This document shows, piece after piece, positions 22,741-35,200 of a stretch of 64,000 nucleotides of DNA (the first letter of the stretch is position 1; each line of letters begins with the position of its first letter). This DNA comes from Spirogloea muscicola (Eukaryota; Streptophyta; Zygnematophyceae; Spirogloeales; Spirogloeaceae): positions 240,434-304,433 of the forward strand of contig WELB01000018.1 of assembly GCA_009602725.1 (NCBI GenBank). Reading direction: 5' to 3'. A program made the position numbers and the translations under genes. The notes under the pieces are model-generated. The model saw nothing but the letters and a program-made list of their open reading frames with translations. It was not told the DNA's origin and did no database searches.

Positions 22741-23328
22741 AGTCATGCACGTAGTCACCGCATACACAGTCTGTATGCACGGGCTGGTTTTACAGCCGCT
22801 CTTCAAACTATCGGCAGCCCCAGTCTCCGTGAGAGAGCGGACTCTGCGGGGCCGGTGGGGGGATTGGCCAGCTCCGACGGCGCCATGGCGGCGACGCCCC
22901 GTCACCCCGCCTGACGGGGACATGGCGGCGTCGGCCCGCCACCCCACCTGACGGGGAACGGCAGTGGCTGTGAGGCCAGCCCGAAGGAGTGTACAATGCC
23001 TGAAAAGGGCTGGAGGGATACCAGTCTCCAAGACGTCAGCAAGAGGCGCTCAATCACGTCGAGTCAGCAAGTGCAAGTCAGTATAAGTAGAGGGCGGAAA
23101 GGCGTCGGAAAGACATCGGAACCAGGAGGCAGCAGCCAAGGCGCGGCCTGCACGCAAGTGGGACGGCAAATGCTCAGGACCGCTGCAGGAGAGACATGGC
23201 AAGGCGCATCCTGTGATGGGCTGCTCGCTCTGCTGGCCTTGGCGTCGGGACGCAGCACGCGGTGCAGCAAGAGAAAGTCAGATGAGCTGAGGGGAGGCCC
23301 TCTGGCGTGGGGCTCCGCCCCGCCGGCG
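22741..23328. other. upstream region of the second U-box copy
   Basis: GC-rich stretch with a short repeated GACGGGGACATGGCGGCG / CTGACGGGGAA motif near 22910-22960 and a GGCCAGCCCGAAGGAGTGTA tail remnant at about 22975. No gene recognised. Confidence 0.4.
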
Positions 23329-26300
23329 ATGGCGCCGCACTGCGAGGTCATCGTGGTCGCCGTCGGCAGCAACCCCTCGTCGTCGCGCACCGCCGCGCAC
23401 TGGCTCCAGCTCAAGGGGCTCTACCGGCGCGGCGACAAGGTTGTCCTCGTCCACGTTATCACCCAGATCCCCAACGGTGAGAGCAGCCCGCCTCCTCCAC
23501 CAGTAGGACCTCCCTGCCTTCCAGCTGCCATGGTCACTAACATCGACATTACTGCCACCAACCCACTGAGTGCCTTCATCTTGAGGCACTTAATAAGTAG
23601 ACAGCGTTGTGAGCGTTCCACGCGCTGGTGCCTGCCTGCAGGCAACTGCCCCGTGGCCACCGCCACCGACGAGCAGTTTGATGAGCACGTCAGTAACGTC
23701 GTCATGCCGATGCTTGGCACCTACCGCGACGACTTTGCTGCCAGGAAGGTGCGCGCACCCCACCTTTTCGTTACTCTTTTATCGGCTGCATGGCGACACC
23801 AGAATGCGTTGACAGTAGATTGCACTTAAAATTACGAGGCAAGTACACAATGCTATGGAAACCTGGCCGCATTGCATACCGTGTTCCCACTGAGGCGAGC
23901 TCCAGCCACTTTTCCATGCATGCAGATATGTGTGGAGCTGCGGCCAGTGCGCAGCGAGAACCGCGGCAAAGCCATATGAAGGAGGCCAAGCAGCTGGGCG
24001 CCACGCGACTTGTCATGTTTGCCAAGCCCTCCATATCTAAGAAGTCAGTCGTTGTTCGAGCATTGAACCACTGCACCTCATGTCTTGCTCCGCACGCTTC
24101 TGGAAGCATCTCTGTCAACGTTGCCGCCTGGGCAGTGGCCGTAGCTCAGAAGCAAGCCTTCTTGTTGACAATTCCCGCTCCATGTCGCAGAATATGTGCA
24201 ACGGTGGAGTACTGTGGAATGCATCGGCCATACAACTGCTGGTTCTACGCCATCCGAGACAAAATTTCTGCAGTGCAGGAGCTGTGCCCACGTGCTCGAC
24301 CTGGACAATCGTGCGCCAGGGACACCTCATTCTACAGGCAGGACCGAGCGGCTGTAAACCATGGCACAGGGTCGCAACCAAGAAGCAGCAGGTTGCCGGA
24401 GTCCGCAGGAGAGCTCCCAGATTGGAATCCCACTGCTCCACCACCGTACCAGACGTTCTCTGACGAGGTGCACGGCAGCAGCAGCTAGGATGACGAGCAC
24501 CCTCCGCAGCCCCAACGATGTGATGTACTTGTACTTGCTCCTTCTAAGCGTCCATGCGTTCTGGCGAGCTCGATCCTGCCCAGTCTGCTCTGGTCTACTC
24601 ACTTCCTCACCCCAATCTGCAGCCCTCTCCTCTGCGTTGTCTCCTCCATGACCCAGGCAGACCAACTCGCAGCGGCCTTCGAACGTTTCAGTGAGGCGAT
24701 GGAGGCTGCCAAGAAGGCCTGGTGGCTGGCTGAGGAGGAGAGCCGGCTGCGCATGGAGGCCACTGCGGTTGCCCATGTGGCGCAGGCGCTGGCAAAGAGC
24801 CAGGCGAGGCTGCAGGAGGCTGCGGAAGCGCTCGCGCAGAACGCTCGGCAGGAGCGTCTCAACTTGCACCAGAGGCGGTATCGGACATACGCTTGGGAGG
24901 AGCTCCAGGTGCTTGCACTAAGCCAGCCAACAGGACGTGAACCTAGAGAGGGGCCGGAGCAAGTGTACAGAGGCATACAAAAGCATTGCTACAGCTTCTC
25001 TCCACCGTAAGTAAGCAAGTTGACTTCCCGTCGGCAGAGAGGTCTGAGCGTCGACTGCCTGATCCTTTCAGGCTGCTACGGAGGACTTCCGCGACAAACT
25101 TGGCAAAGGTGGGCACGGCTCTGTGTACCGCGGAAGGCTGCACCACATCGAAGTCGCCGTCAAGGTCTTCAAGAGCATGGACAGCCTCGAGGGCGAGACG
25201 CAATTCCACCACAAGGTACTTGCCAGAGGCACCAATGTGAACCTCCACTTGCATAGCTACAGGACACCTTGCACCTTGTCGATGCTGGCAAGTGCACTTA
25301 GCCTGCGACACTGGCGTAACCGTTGCATCCACGCAATGTCAGGTGGGCCTGCTGGGGCGCATCCAGCACCCCCACCTCGTTATGCTCCTGGGCTGCTGCA
25401 CCAAAGTCACAGCCAGTGGGCCATGCCGCTTTGTCATAGTCTACGACTTCTGCGCCCATGGGAACCTGAAGAAGCACCTGTCGGGACCAGCGGCCCTGCC
25501 ATGGTACACCCGAGTGCGCATTGCAGCAGAGGTGTGAAGCAGACCTGCTGCCAACTTCAGAAGTCCTCTCTCTTGTCCTGCTGCCTGTGCGGCGGCGTGT
25601 GGTAACGAAGTCACTCATGGCCTCTTATTGACCTGAAAGTCGGCGTCCTCCTGCTGCTGTGTTGCCAATGTCACTGTGTTTGGCAATATGTTCTGGTGAT
25701 GTGATATATTGGCTTGCGGCCACTGACATATACTTTGTAGGGGAGGCTTCTCAAGTACACCAAGCAGCAATTGCATTCAGCGCTCTCGCATGGACTTCCA
25801 CCCGTAATTTCTCGGACTGTGTGTACTTGCTGCAGGTCACATCGGCGCTTGTTTTCCTTCATAAGAACAACCCGCCCATCGTCCACTGAAACGTTAATTC
25901 AGCCAACATCCTGCTCGACCATAACCTCGTCGCGAAGCTTGCTGTGAGATGCACGTGCCAGATGCTCATTGACGCCGCCAATTGCATGCAAGTTTCATTC
26001 TCAACAGTCTAATGACTAGTAGTTATTATTACTGAAGTCAGGCAAATGCATATAACAAAGAGCTTGTGCAGTACAAAAGATTGTTGAGGTGGTGAGTCTT
26101 GGTGGAGGCCCTGGTTCCATCTGTTACAGGACGTGGGCATAGCAACGCTTATGCCAGAAAGGACCAGCGAGCTGACAAGGCAAACACATGTAGTGGAGGA
26201 CCACGGGGCCGTCGGCACGCTTCCATACGTGGACCCCGAGTTCTACTCGACGGGCCAGTGGGGCACCAAGTCCGATGTCTACAGCCTCGGCATTGTGCTC

Positions 26301-27186
26301 CTCCAGCTGCTCACTGGCAAAGTCCAGGTTGCGCATCACAGCTTTCTTGATAGATTCCAGCGACATAGAAAATCCACTTGACCTATTTGGGCACAGTGTC
26401 GGGTGGATACCAGAGTTCAGTTGGCGTACATGCCCAGAACTTTACCTTCGCTTTTAAGCACACAAGCCTCAACAATATACACACGTGGGCGATGTTGTCT
26501 CGTGGCTCAGATCTCAAAGCTGGTGCAGGGGGTGCTGCGCAGATCAGGGACAGGGTTGAGCGAGCAGTGCAGCAGGAAAACCTGGAGAGCGTCCTGGACC
26601 CGGCTGGTGGCGAGTGGCCTTGCGATGTCGCGCTGGAGATGGCGCTGCTAGCGCTGGGGTGCGCTGCGATGCGGCGCAGGGAGCGGCCAGAGCTCATCAG
26701 CGTCATGGGTCGTCTCGATGTCCTCCGCGCGACTGCCAAGGAAGTTGCCGAGAGGGAGGCGCCTGCCGAGCGCGGGCCGCACCTCGCCACCGACATGATC
26801 AGCGCTTGCTTTTTGTGCCCAATCACGAAGGTTCCACCCAAAAACTGAGACAATAAACTCGCCAGAAATCTTAGTAAGAGGCTGGAAGTTGCTGATGGGT
26901 TGTCAGGATCACTTACCAGATGTGGAAAGTACCATACCATGGAGCTGGCAGTCGGCCCTAGGCAATTACCCACTTACGCTCCTGATTGCGCGCATGCTGT
27001 CAGGAAGTGATGAAGGAGCCGGTGGTCACGGCCGATGGGCACACGTATGAGCGCGATGCCATCGCCAGGTGGCTGAGCGAACGCGACGTGTCGCCCATGA
27101 CGAACTGCACGCTGCTGCACAAGGCACTCACGCCCAACCACGCGCTGCAGAGCATGATCAAAGAATGGCAGCGCCGCAGTGGGTGA
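23329..27186 (+). pseudogene. second USP-kinase-U-box gene, decayed kinase
   Basis: Paralogue of 3789-8688 with the same exon order: 23329-23476 (USP start MAPHCEVIVVAVGSNPSSSR), 23642-23748, 23926-24043, 24191-24467, coiled coil ending 24908, 25072-25215 (LGKGGHGSVYRG, VAVKVF), 25343-25531, 25836-25943, 26130-26327, 26543-26830 and 27004-27186 (U-box EVMKEPVVTADGHTYERDA). Two lesions are seen. A 1-nt frameshift lies near 23976 in the USP exon (GCCATATGAAGGAGGCC against GGCATCGTGGCGGAGGCC in the intact copy). At 25887 the catalytic loop HRDLK has become H-stop-N-V-N, so Asp and Lys are also lost. The linker is shorter and the linker exons corresponding to 5138-5721 and 5852-5986 were not found. 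Splice sites and U-box look preserved, so decay may be recent, or a truncated product may persist. Confidence 0.8.
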
Positions 27187-27230
27187 GGGTGGCGGTGGCC
27201 GCTTATCCATCCCATCACCACCAGTGATGG

Positions 27231-27388
27231 GCCCCTTATAACATGTATATGCAGCCCCTGACCCCAGCCTGTACATAGTTTCCCGCTGTTTTGTCTACGC
27301 AGATACCTTGGCCCCTTATAACATGTACATGCAGCCCCTGACCCCAGCCTGTACATAGTTTCCCGTCGTTTTTGTCTACGCAGAGTCC
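27231..27388. repeat. 80-bp tandem duplication in 3' flank
   Basis: GCCCCTTATAACATGTATAT... at 27231-27310 is repeated almost exactly at 27311-27388. Confidence 0.85.
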
Positions 27389-28515
27389 TCAAGCGCATGA
27401 AGGCATATCAAGCGTATCAAGCTCGACATTGATCGCTCCGCCACCGTGTGCCTGCAAAGGCGGCTTGCTGGTAGAAGGCATAGTGAGTGAGCGGACGAAT
27501 GTAATTACACTCTCACATTTTAGCACCTTGGTAACAGCTTCTGTGTAATGTGCCAAAACTACAGAATAAGAGGAATCAGTAGGACGTTGCCTGCGCACTA
27601 ACAGCTATGTTGAAGCCCGGGAGCAACATCATAATCTCGTCAAGGTTACTGCCTCGACTGAAAAGCTCAGCCTGCCCTGGCCATTAAGTGCTGGATGATT
27701 CAGGCACCTCGGTGTTGTCCACCCATCCGAAATGAGTGCAAGCGCCCCCCCCCCTCCTATTCACAAGCTCATGCGTGCATGGCAGCCAGCACCTGACAGG
27801 CCACCTTGCAAATGTATATGGAGAAGCACTGCAGCTCCTGGCTTCAGTGATTCCTATGAAACTCCTATGACATATAAATGGCAACGGACCAATAGTGTTT
27901 GCATGTGGCACCTGATACGGTGTGGCTGTGCTTGAGAAATATGAGTAGCTGCATGCCTTGCGCATGCTGAGACCTGGCTTCTACTTTGGAGGGCCTCTGT
28001 GTGCAGCACAAAGAGCTGCAGCTCTTTGAGCTGTGTGTGCATATGAGCAAGCTCAAGAAGCAGAGGAACAAGGATGGTCAATTAGGACTCCAAGCAAACA
28101 AGGACTACGCAGAGGTCCAAGTATGTCTATGGCAAGGCCACCAGAGCGTCACAGGGACGGTTTGCAATTGTGCTGGAGGAAGAGCATAAGTGACAAAGTG
28201 GGGGCCATCAGGCAGTAATGTGGTGTGCTCGGGGTGCACCCGCAGGTGGTTGACTGGAGGAGCAGCTGCCCCTTGAGCTAAAGGGGGGGTGCGCTGCGCA
28301 CAACGAGCGGCTGCCGTGCACACCACGACAGCAGGCGCCTGAATCTGACGCGTGAGGCAGATGACAAGCGCTGCCTGCAGTGGGGCCAATAGCCAGGGTG
28401 CTTGACAGACAGCCAGCTTCAGTTCATGGTGGTGTATAGGCATTCTAACTCAAACCGAGACTCGGCGCCTAGCGCTTCGAGGCACAACGGCCGCACGGCC
28501 GTGGGTAGAGCTCGT
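27389..28515. other. intergenic region between U-box pseudogene and E2 gene
   Basis: No exon was recognised. A perfect palindrome AAAGAGCTGCAGCTCTTT is present at about 28010-28027. Confidence 0.45.
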
Positions 28516-30128
28516 TCAATCTGCCGTCCAGCTCTGCTCGACCACATCCCGCACCCGCCGGTTGTACTCTCGGCGGTTCTCGCTGTACATTCGGGCGGCC
28601 TCCGAGTTGGCAGGGGAGTTTGGGTTGGGGTCGCAGAGGAGCGACTGGCAGACATCGCCAATGTGCAGAAAACATTGGGGTGAGGTCAGCATGGCATGAA
28701 CTCCCGTGCAATCACCTCAACTTCGTCGCGACGCAGGTTGCAAAGTACGGGGCTGTGTTACATCACACTTGGCTTAAGCTTCACAGCGTGCACTCTCGCA
28801 AGCATCTCACACGAAACTCTGTGCTGAATTTGACAGCCGAGGCTCTGCTGCCTCTCTTTGGATTTGCCTCGCCAACAAAGCAAAGAGGGCATGTTAAGCA
28901 TTCGAATTTCGAGAGGTCATGCAAGGTGCCATCCTGAGCACCTGTATGGAGGTGAGGATGGCAGCGACATCGTAGATGGGGCTCCACTGGTTCTGGAGAA
29001 TGTCTAGACAGATGCTCCCATCCGCGTAGACTGCGACGACACAAAAGAGCAGTCATCAAGCCCAGCTCTGGCACCAATTGGCTGCAACCAAGACACCCCC
29101 TGCCCCTTTGCTTCCACCTCCACAACCGCTGTCAACAGCTAAGATTAAAGATTTGTCAAGAAGTCAGCCTTGCGATAGAAGTGCAAAGTCTTGCGACAAG
29201 CCGACAGCAGGGGAAAGCCCATGCAAGCAAGGACACTCCCGGACTGAAGACTCGGGCTTCTAAGGGGGCAAGCGGGGCCCAGACTTTGGCATAGTGCACG
29301 GTGCAGCACAAGCAGCAAGTGTGGCACTGTGAGGGAGCTGGGCGCGGCGGGCCAGACGCCCGAGCGGCGCTCACTGTTGGGGTGGAACATCTTGGAGACG
29401 AAGCGGACCGTCGGCGGCTTGTTCGGGTAGTCCTCCGTGAACTGGAGCGTCAGCTTGAAAGTGCCTGCTCGCGGCGGCCAACGTGGGCGTGAGGACCGCG
29501 CTCGAGGGAAACCAGCGACCCCATCATGTACAGGTTCTCACGAGCGTGTCGGCATGGCAGAACTGCTGAAAGCATCTAAGCGGGAAACCGTTTTAGAGCC
29601 CAATTCTTAGCGAGAGCTCGTCTCACAGCGGCGGCCCGCTGCACGGTGGGCGGCGAGCGGCTGCAACTATGGTCTTGCTGCGGCAGCAGCGCGTTGCTGG
29701 AGGCGCGGGAGGCAAAGAGTCTAAGGGGCGGCACACAGCCTAAGGGGTTGGGGGTTCGAATCCTCTCTCCATCCTTTTCAATTTCTTTCCGTCTGGACCG
29801 TCGGCAGCCGGCGGCAAGAGAGATAGGACGGGGGCGCTCACCCCCGTCCCAGGGCGTGTCGTCCGGCCTGGCAGCGGCGGCGGCGGCGGAGCGGCGGCGG
29901 AGGCAAGAGGTCAGCAGGAGGCAGCGGAGGCGGCAGCGCAGGGCGCGGCGGAGAGCGCGGCGCAGGGCGCGGCGGAGGACGCGGGGGCGCGGCGGCGGCG
30001 CACCCGAAGATGACGGCGTTCCAGGTCATGATGTTGTTCTCCAGCGGCGCGCCGCTGATGCCCGCCGGCGGGTCGTTCTGCAGCCGCTTGAAGTCGCGCA
30101 TCAGCCGCTTCCGCGACGGCGTCGACAT
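28516..30128 (-). CDS. RAD6: ubiquitin-conjugating enzyme E2, RAD6/UBC2 type
   Basis: Complete 152-aa E2 in five exons: 30004-30128, 29842-29867 (26 nt, PDDTPWDG), 29375-29464, 28942-29030 and 28516-28644. All junctions are GT-AG and in phase, and the total of 459 nt with stop equals the length of plant UBC1/UBC2. The N-terminus [20 protein letters not shown], the HPN motif (FHPNIYADG), active-site Cys in [12 protein letters not shown], and the C-terminus VVEQSWTAD are those of RAD6. Known role of the family: mono-ubiquitination of histone H2B and of PCNA in DNA-damage tolerance, with RING partners (BRE1/HUB, RAD18). Intron 1 is very GC-rich. Confidence 0.95.
29735..29775 (+). other. tRNA-like B-box sequence
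   Basis: GGGGGTTCGAATCCTCTCTCC resembles a tRNA T-arm / Pol III B box. No full cloverleaf could be drawn. It lies in E2 intron 2, on the opposite strand, as a possible SINE or tRNA relic. Confidence 0.3.
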
Positions 30129-30384
30129 GGCCGCCGCCGCCGCCGCCGCCGTCGCCGCCGCCGCAGCTTGCGCCGGGGAACGCGGCGCGCTGTGCGGGCG
30201 GGGGAGGGGGGAGGGAAAAGTGGAGGGGGACGGGGTGACTGCCAGCCGTCAAGCAAACGGGGGGCCCCTGTAGGCGCCGTCTTCTCGACGGGGCGGCCGG
30301 CCGTGAAAGAATCTGCCGACCGGGCAATGCACCCCCGCGACCCACACCTCCCACCAGCCCCCAGCCTTGCAAAACGGCTGCCAT

Positions 30385-31560
30385 CAGAGGAAAGTGCTCG
30401 CCCATTGAGAAGAGGGGCTGGAAAAGCCAGCCCACAAAAGAATGAACGAAGCACGAGAAGGGGCCAGGGGAAGCGCCAAGGAAAACAAGCACATCAGAGC
30501 GCCTCCATTGGGAGAGCCACTTAGTTTGGAACAGCTTCTTCCACCTGAAGGCAACGGTGGCTGTGACTACAGACAGACTCGAAGAAGAAAGGGCTCGCCC
30601 ATTGAGGATAGGGGCCAGCCCAAAAAAGAATGAACAAAGAACGAGAAGGGGGCCAGAAGAAGCCAGAGGAAGCGCTAAGAAACCAAAGCACACAAAGAAA
30701 GAAAGCAGCTACAAATCACTCAGTAACCCCTGCTAAGCAGCCGCAAATCAGAGAGGCTAGGGTCCTGGAAGTGGGTCCCCTGGACAGAGCCAGAGGCAGC
30801 AGCGAGGGCTCTCCCGGCACGAAGGTGCAGCGCACGGGCCATGGACCTCTGCAGCGAGACGGCCAAGCGCATGCGATACACTTGCGCCAGCGACCCGGCT
30901 GCAGGAAAGTCTACCGGTTCACCATGGAAGCGACGGGCGATTGCGTGGCGTTGCGTGACAGACTCGCTACCCGGATATTACTTTCCCTGACCTGCGGCTC
31001 GGCTGCTCAACAGAGAGAAGGGCTCGCCAGGGGTCATTGAGCACCCGGCGGCCACTTGAGTCGCTGTGTGCTTGAGCGCTTTTCTGGCCCCTTTTGACTT
31101 TGTTCATTCTTTTTGTGGGCTGGCCAATTTCCAGCCATCGCCCTCTACTGGAAGAGTCTTTTCTCTCCTTCCAGGAACATAGCCTCTCTGACCTGCGACT
31201 GCTTAGCTGGGGTTACTGAGTAGTTAGTAGCTGCTTTGTTTCTTCTTGTGTGCTTCTTTCTTAGTGCTTCGCCTTAGTGCTTCGCCTGGCCCCCTTCTTC
31301 TTGGGCTTCCTGTACTCTGCTCATCCTTTTTTGGGCTGGCTGTTCCAGCCCCTATCCTCAATGGGCGAGCTCTTTCTTTCTCTCCCTTTGAACTTCGTTC
31401 ATCCGCTTTACTGACCGTCCGAGGGAGGACGAGTTCTTCCCCATTGCCATCAACGTCCACGGGGCGTTCGGCGCTTGGTGGCTCGAGCTCCTGCACCGGC
31501 TCTCGCGCAGCACTGTGTCGCGATGTTAGCACAGGAAGCAGGCTGACTTCAACGCGGCAG
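30385..31560. mobile_element. LINE 3'-end fragments upstream of the E2 gene
   Basis: Minus-oriented family A tail at 30388-30480 (GCTCGCCCATTGAGAAGAGG, hairpin GGGGCTGGAAAAGCCAGCCC). A second minus copy at 30588-30960 keeps the UTR, the DLRLLSRGY-stop block (stop near 30725) and frame remnants. A plus-oriented end at 31085-31385 has the stop at 31218, UTR and hairpin GGGCTGGCTGTTCCAGCCCC. A plus-strand internal fragment DEFFPIAINVHGAFGAWWLE lies at 31430-31490. Confidence 0.7.
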
Positions 31561-32219
31561 GCTCTCTCCTCTTCAGGCGTGACCTCGCCCCTCCTCAGGC
31601 AGCACGAATTGCCGCATACAGTCTGGTGCCACGCCACGATCACTGCAGATTGGCATTGGTTTAAGCCTTATGGATGTTTGTCAAGTGTATATGTGTCTAA
31701 CAAGAAGGGCGACATCAGCACTTTCCAGCCGGGCAAGCAGGATAGACCACAACAATCTCTGTGGCACGGCGTTATTGCATACAGACACTCAAAATAAACG
31801 CTTGCCTAGCTTTAGGATGGCATTTGTGACCAGCTTGCAGCTCCTTAAGGTGGCCATACTTCACATTCACAAAAGCAGCTCCAACTTGTACACAATAATA
31901 ATGTCTACTAAGCTCCAGATTTCACAGAGTGCACAAAAAGTCCTTGGTAAGTAGCACTTATTATACTCTGAATGTTTCTTGCCGACCAAAGCAGAACACA
32001 ACTCCACACACCCCAGAGATGACCTTGAGTTCTAACCCTCAGTGTAAGAGCAACGACTCCTCCACGCTGTAACAGCCGATGGTGGAACAGCCCTTATTGT
32101 ACAGAGAGTTCGCAAGTAGGTAGGAGACAGCTCCTCCTACAACGAGCTTAACATGGAACACGCCAAATTGGACGAGCATCCACTTCAGATACAGCTGCCT
32201 GCCGGTTCAGCTTTATGTC
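31561..32219. other. intergenic region downstream of phosphofructokinase gene
   Basis: No gene or recognised repeat. Confidence 0.45.
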
Positions 32220-35200
32220 TCAGGCGGTGGCCTCGGCCTCAGATGCTGACTTGCTGCTGCCAACATCAGCTTGCTCCTGAACCTCCGGAGTGACCTGCAG
32301 GACACTTGTCTCCTTGGGCTGCTGGCTGCCGAACATTGACCCATTGCCAATCACATGCGATGATCCATTGACGTTCGACTTGAGTGCAAGTCGAACGTCA
32401 GCCTTTTCTTGCATGACCTGTCGGGTACAAGCAGCAGCCACACATAAGGCTGAAGGACTTCGACAAAGCCAAATATCTCGTGAGGAGGATGACCAAATAG
32501 AGATCGAGCCTTGTGGTTTATCTGGACACCAAGTCTTTGATGGATACATAAGGAGCACATCCCAAATGACTGCAACGACAACTGCAACGGCTTTCAAGAT
32601 GACTGTTACAAGATGCACAACAGTTCCTGCCGCAAGAGACAAACCCTGGGCGCACTGGTAAGCCCTCTAAACCCACCTGATCATACTTCTCAAAGCTGGG
32701 CTGATTTGTGGATGACATGAGTCGCGCCCACATACGGTCCCTTATGTTCACCTGGTTCTGCGTCTCTGTGACGCGCTGTCATGATCACCATTGAGAGTGT
32801 GCTTGAGTTGGGGCTTGCATGCTTAAAGTGGCCTGCAACTGACTATGCCCCGTCTTCATACACATGCAGACGCGATGTATTCCAGCATGCAAGATAGTGC
32901 AACACGTGTTATTTTAAACATGCTGATAGTCTGACAGCCACTTAAGCTTAAGCTTAAGCTTAAGCTAACAGCAAAATGTGCATGGTCATTGAAGTGCAAT
33001 CAGATCAGAGCAGATTAACTCACTGCAATGGGTATATAGGCATGGCGCCCGTTCACGGGTCCCACAGTGAAACCTGTGTAGCCAGCCATTGCACCATGTA
33101 TGGCACTGTGCCCCAGCAATGTGCAGTAGACATTGTCCGATGCATTGCTGGGAATTGCTCGGATCATGTAAGTTGGATCTGATAACACAGGGATGTGGTC
33201 AGTGGTGTTAACTTTGGCAACAACATAGCATAGGTGAGGCATGACAAAGCAACCACATGGACCTACTTGCCCCCAGCAAAGATTGTCATGAGGACACAAT
33301 CGCCGTAAAAATGCAAGGAATGCATCTCACCTATATATTTGAGATTGATGGTCTCTCCACAACTCTTGCAGTAATTCTGCCAGTTGCACAGCAGAGGACA
33401 AAATCAGCTGGCCCGCAAACGCTTGAAAGTAGTTGCAGGGAAGGTCAGCTAGAAGCAGTGGTAACATACTAAGGTGCAGCTACGAGGATCATGGGCCAAC
33501 GGCGTATCCTGCTGGCATGAGCCACCTAGAAAAAGTCTGGCGTAAATGAGCATGTGTAGTTGCTCACCTTCAACTGTGTGGATAACCAAAGGCCAACATC
33601 AAGCAACAGGAGGTTGCCTGACGCGTCCAACAACTGATTTTCAGGTACTGATGATTTCACAAGCTCTTGGCCTGCTCCTTCAGCTACCACAATAACCATG
33701 TGCTGGTTCTCGTGTAACCTGTCCCGGACAAACTCGCAGAGGCCCCCTGGACCATCCATGTAGAAGGGGACCTCAGGGATGAGGCAGATGTCCTGTTCAC
33801 AAAAAGCTGGAGCAAGTCAACTTGCCATTGTTGGATGCCAATCCAGAAGTACTCGTGAGAGGAATTGCCATTGATACATTGCCAGGATTGCAAGCTTCCT
33901 TCCTCATCCTAAAAGTACTGCCAATCAGTCAGTACTGTCAATCAGTATATGGACCACGAGACGTTCAGACCATGACATTGTACTGCTTAATTGACTGCTC
34001 ATTTGTGCCTGACGTGGTATTGCATTCAGTATGACGGTGTCTCACTCCAAGCTTACCACATCACGACTAGCCAGCGTGGCGTGCATTGCTATGTAGCCTG
34101 CAAAGCACGACTTGGTCAGGATCAGGTGACTGTAAGGAATCAACGCCAGAAAAGGGCCTGCTAGCAAAATACTCATGCAAGATATGCTGGTAAACGATTT
34201 GCAACAAAATTGCTTGCTTATCCTTCTGCAAGAACATAACAGATAACAGAAGGGAAGTCAACAGCATGCAACTTTTCAAAGAAGGAGAAGCCCATACCAC
34301 TGTGACGACCCATAAGCTTGACAAGGCCTACGCCATTAGCCACACTTTCAGCCTCAACATGAGCTGCATTGATTGCCCGCTGTGCTTCCTCAACTGCCGT
34401 GTCAAATCCAAATGATCTATCTATGACCTGTCAGACAGGAAAAGTCCACAAGGAATGAGTGGAAAACTACGTGCAGGCCCTCTCTGTTCCAATGACTTGT
34501 TTGATAGGGCCTAGGGCTTTGGGTTCATGGTACAGGGTAACAAGCACTCCTGTCAGTCGTAGGAACTACAACAACGATTGTCCTTCTTGAGCAACACTGC
34601 ACATCAATCAGTCTTGCAAGTTCTCCACAGAACTAACCGCTATGTCATTGTCAATGGTCTTTGGGATGCCAGCCACAACAACTTTCAAACCTCTCTTGAC
34701 TATCTCCTGTACAGCAGGCAATCAGGTCAATCCAAGTCAGGTTCAGATTTGCCAGCTACTGAGACGGCACAGAAGTCTATGTACAGGTAGCCTGCACAGA
34801 TAGCGATCAGTGACAAAACTGTAAACCAGATCGACAAGATCTACATACCTTGTGAATAGCTGCAGCCCCTCTTTGAGTTCCATCGCCGCCAATAATGTAG
34901 ACCTTTACAAGGGACACACATGCCTTGCTCAAAAGTGTACTTTCATGGATGTGTAAAAACTATATCTCAAGCAGGCTAGATCGCGCCTGCAGAAAGCAAG
35001 AGATATGCCTACGAAGGTGACTAGTTGACATGCACTGAAAGGATAAATGCTGCACACGCTGCCTCAAGGACAGATTGACCTGATTGATGCCTCGATCGTG
35101 GATGCTGTTGACAATCTTATGAAGGTCATGTCCACCTCGAGAGGTTCCCAGCAGCGTGCCGCCCCGCTTGTGGATGTCACTGACTGTCTTTGGAGTCAGT

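Noticed and set aside
29646-30524. 292-codon Arg-rich plus-strand frame
   Set aside because: GC-rich shadow opposite E2 exons 1-2 and LINE sequence; composition is that of a non-coding frame.
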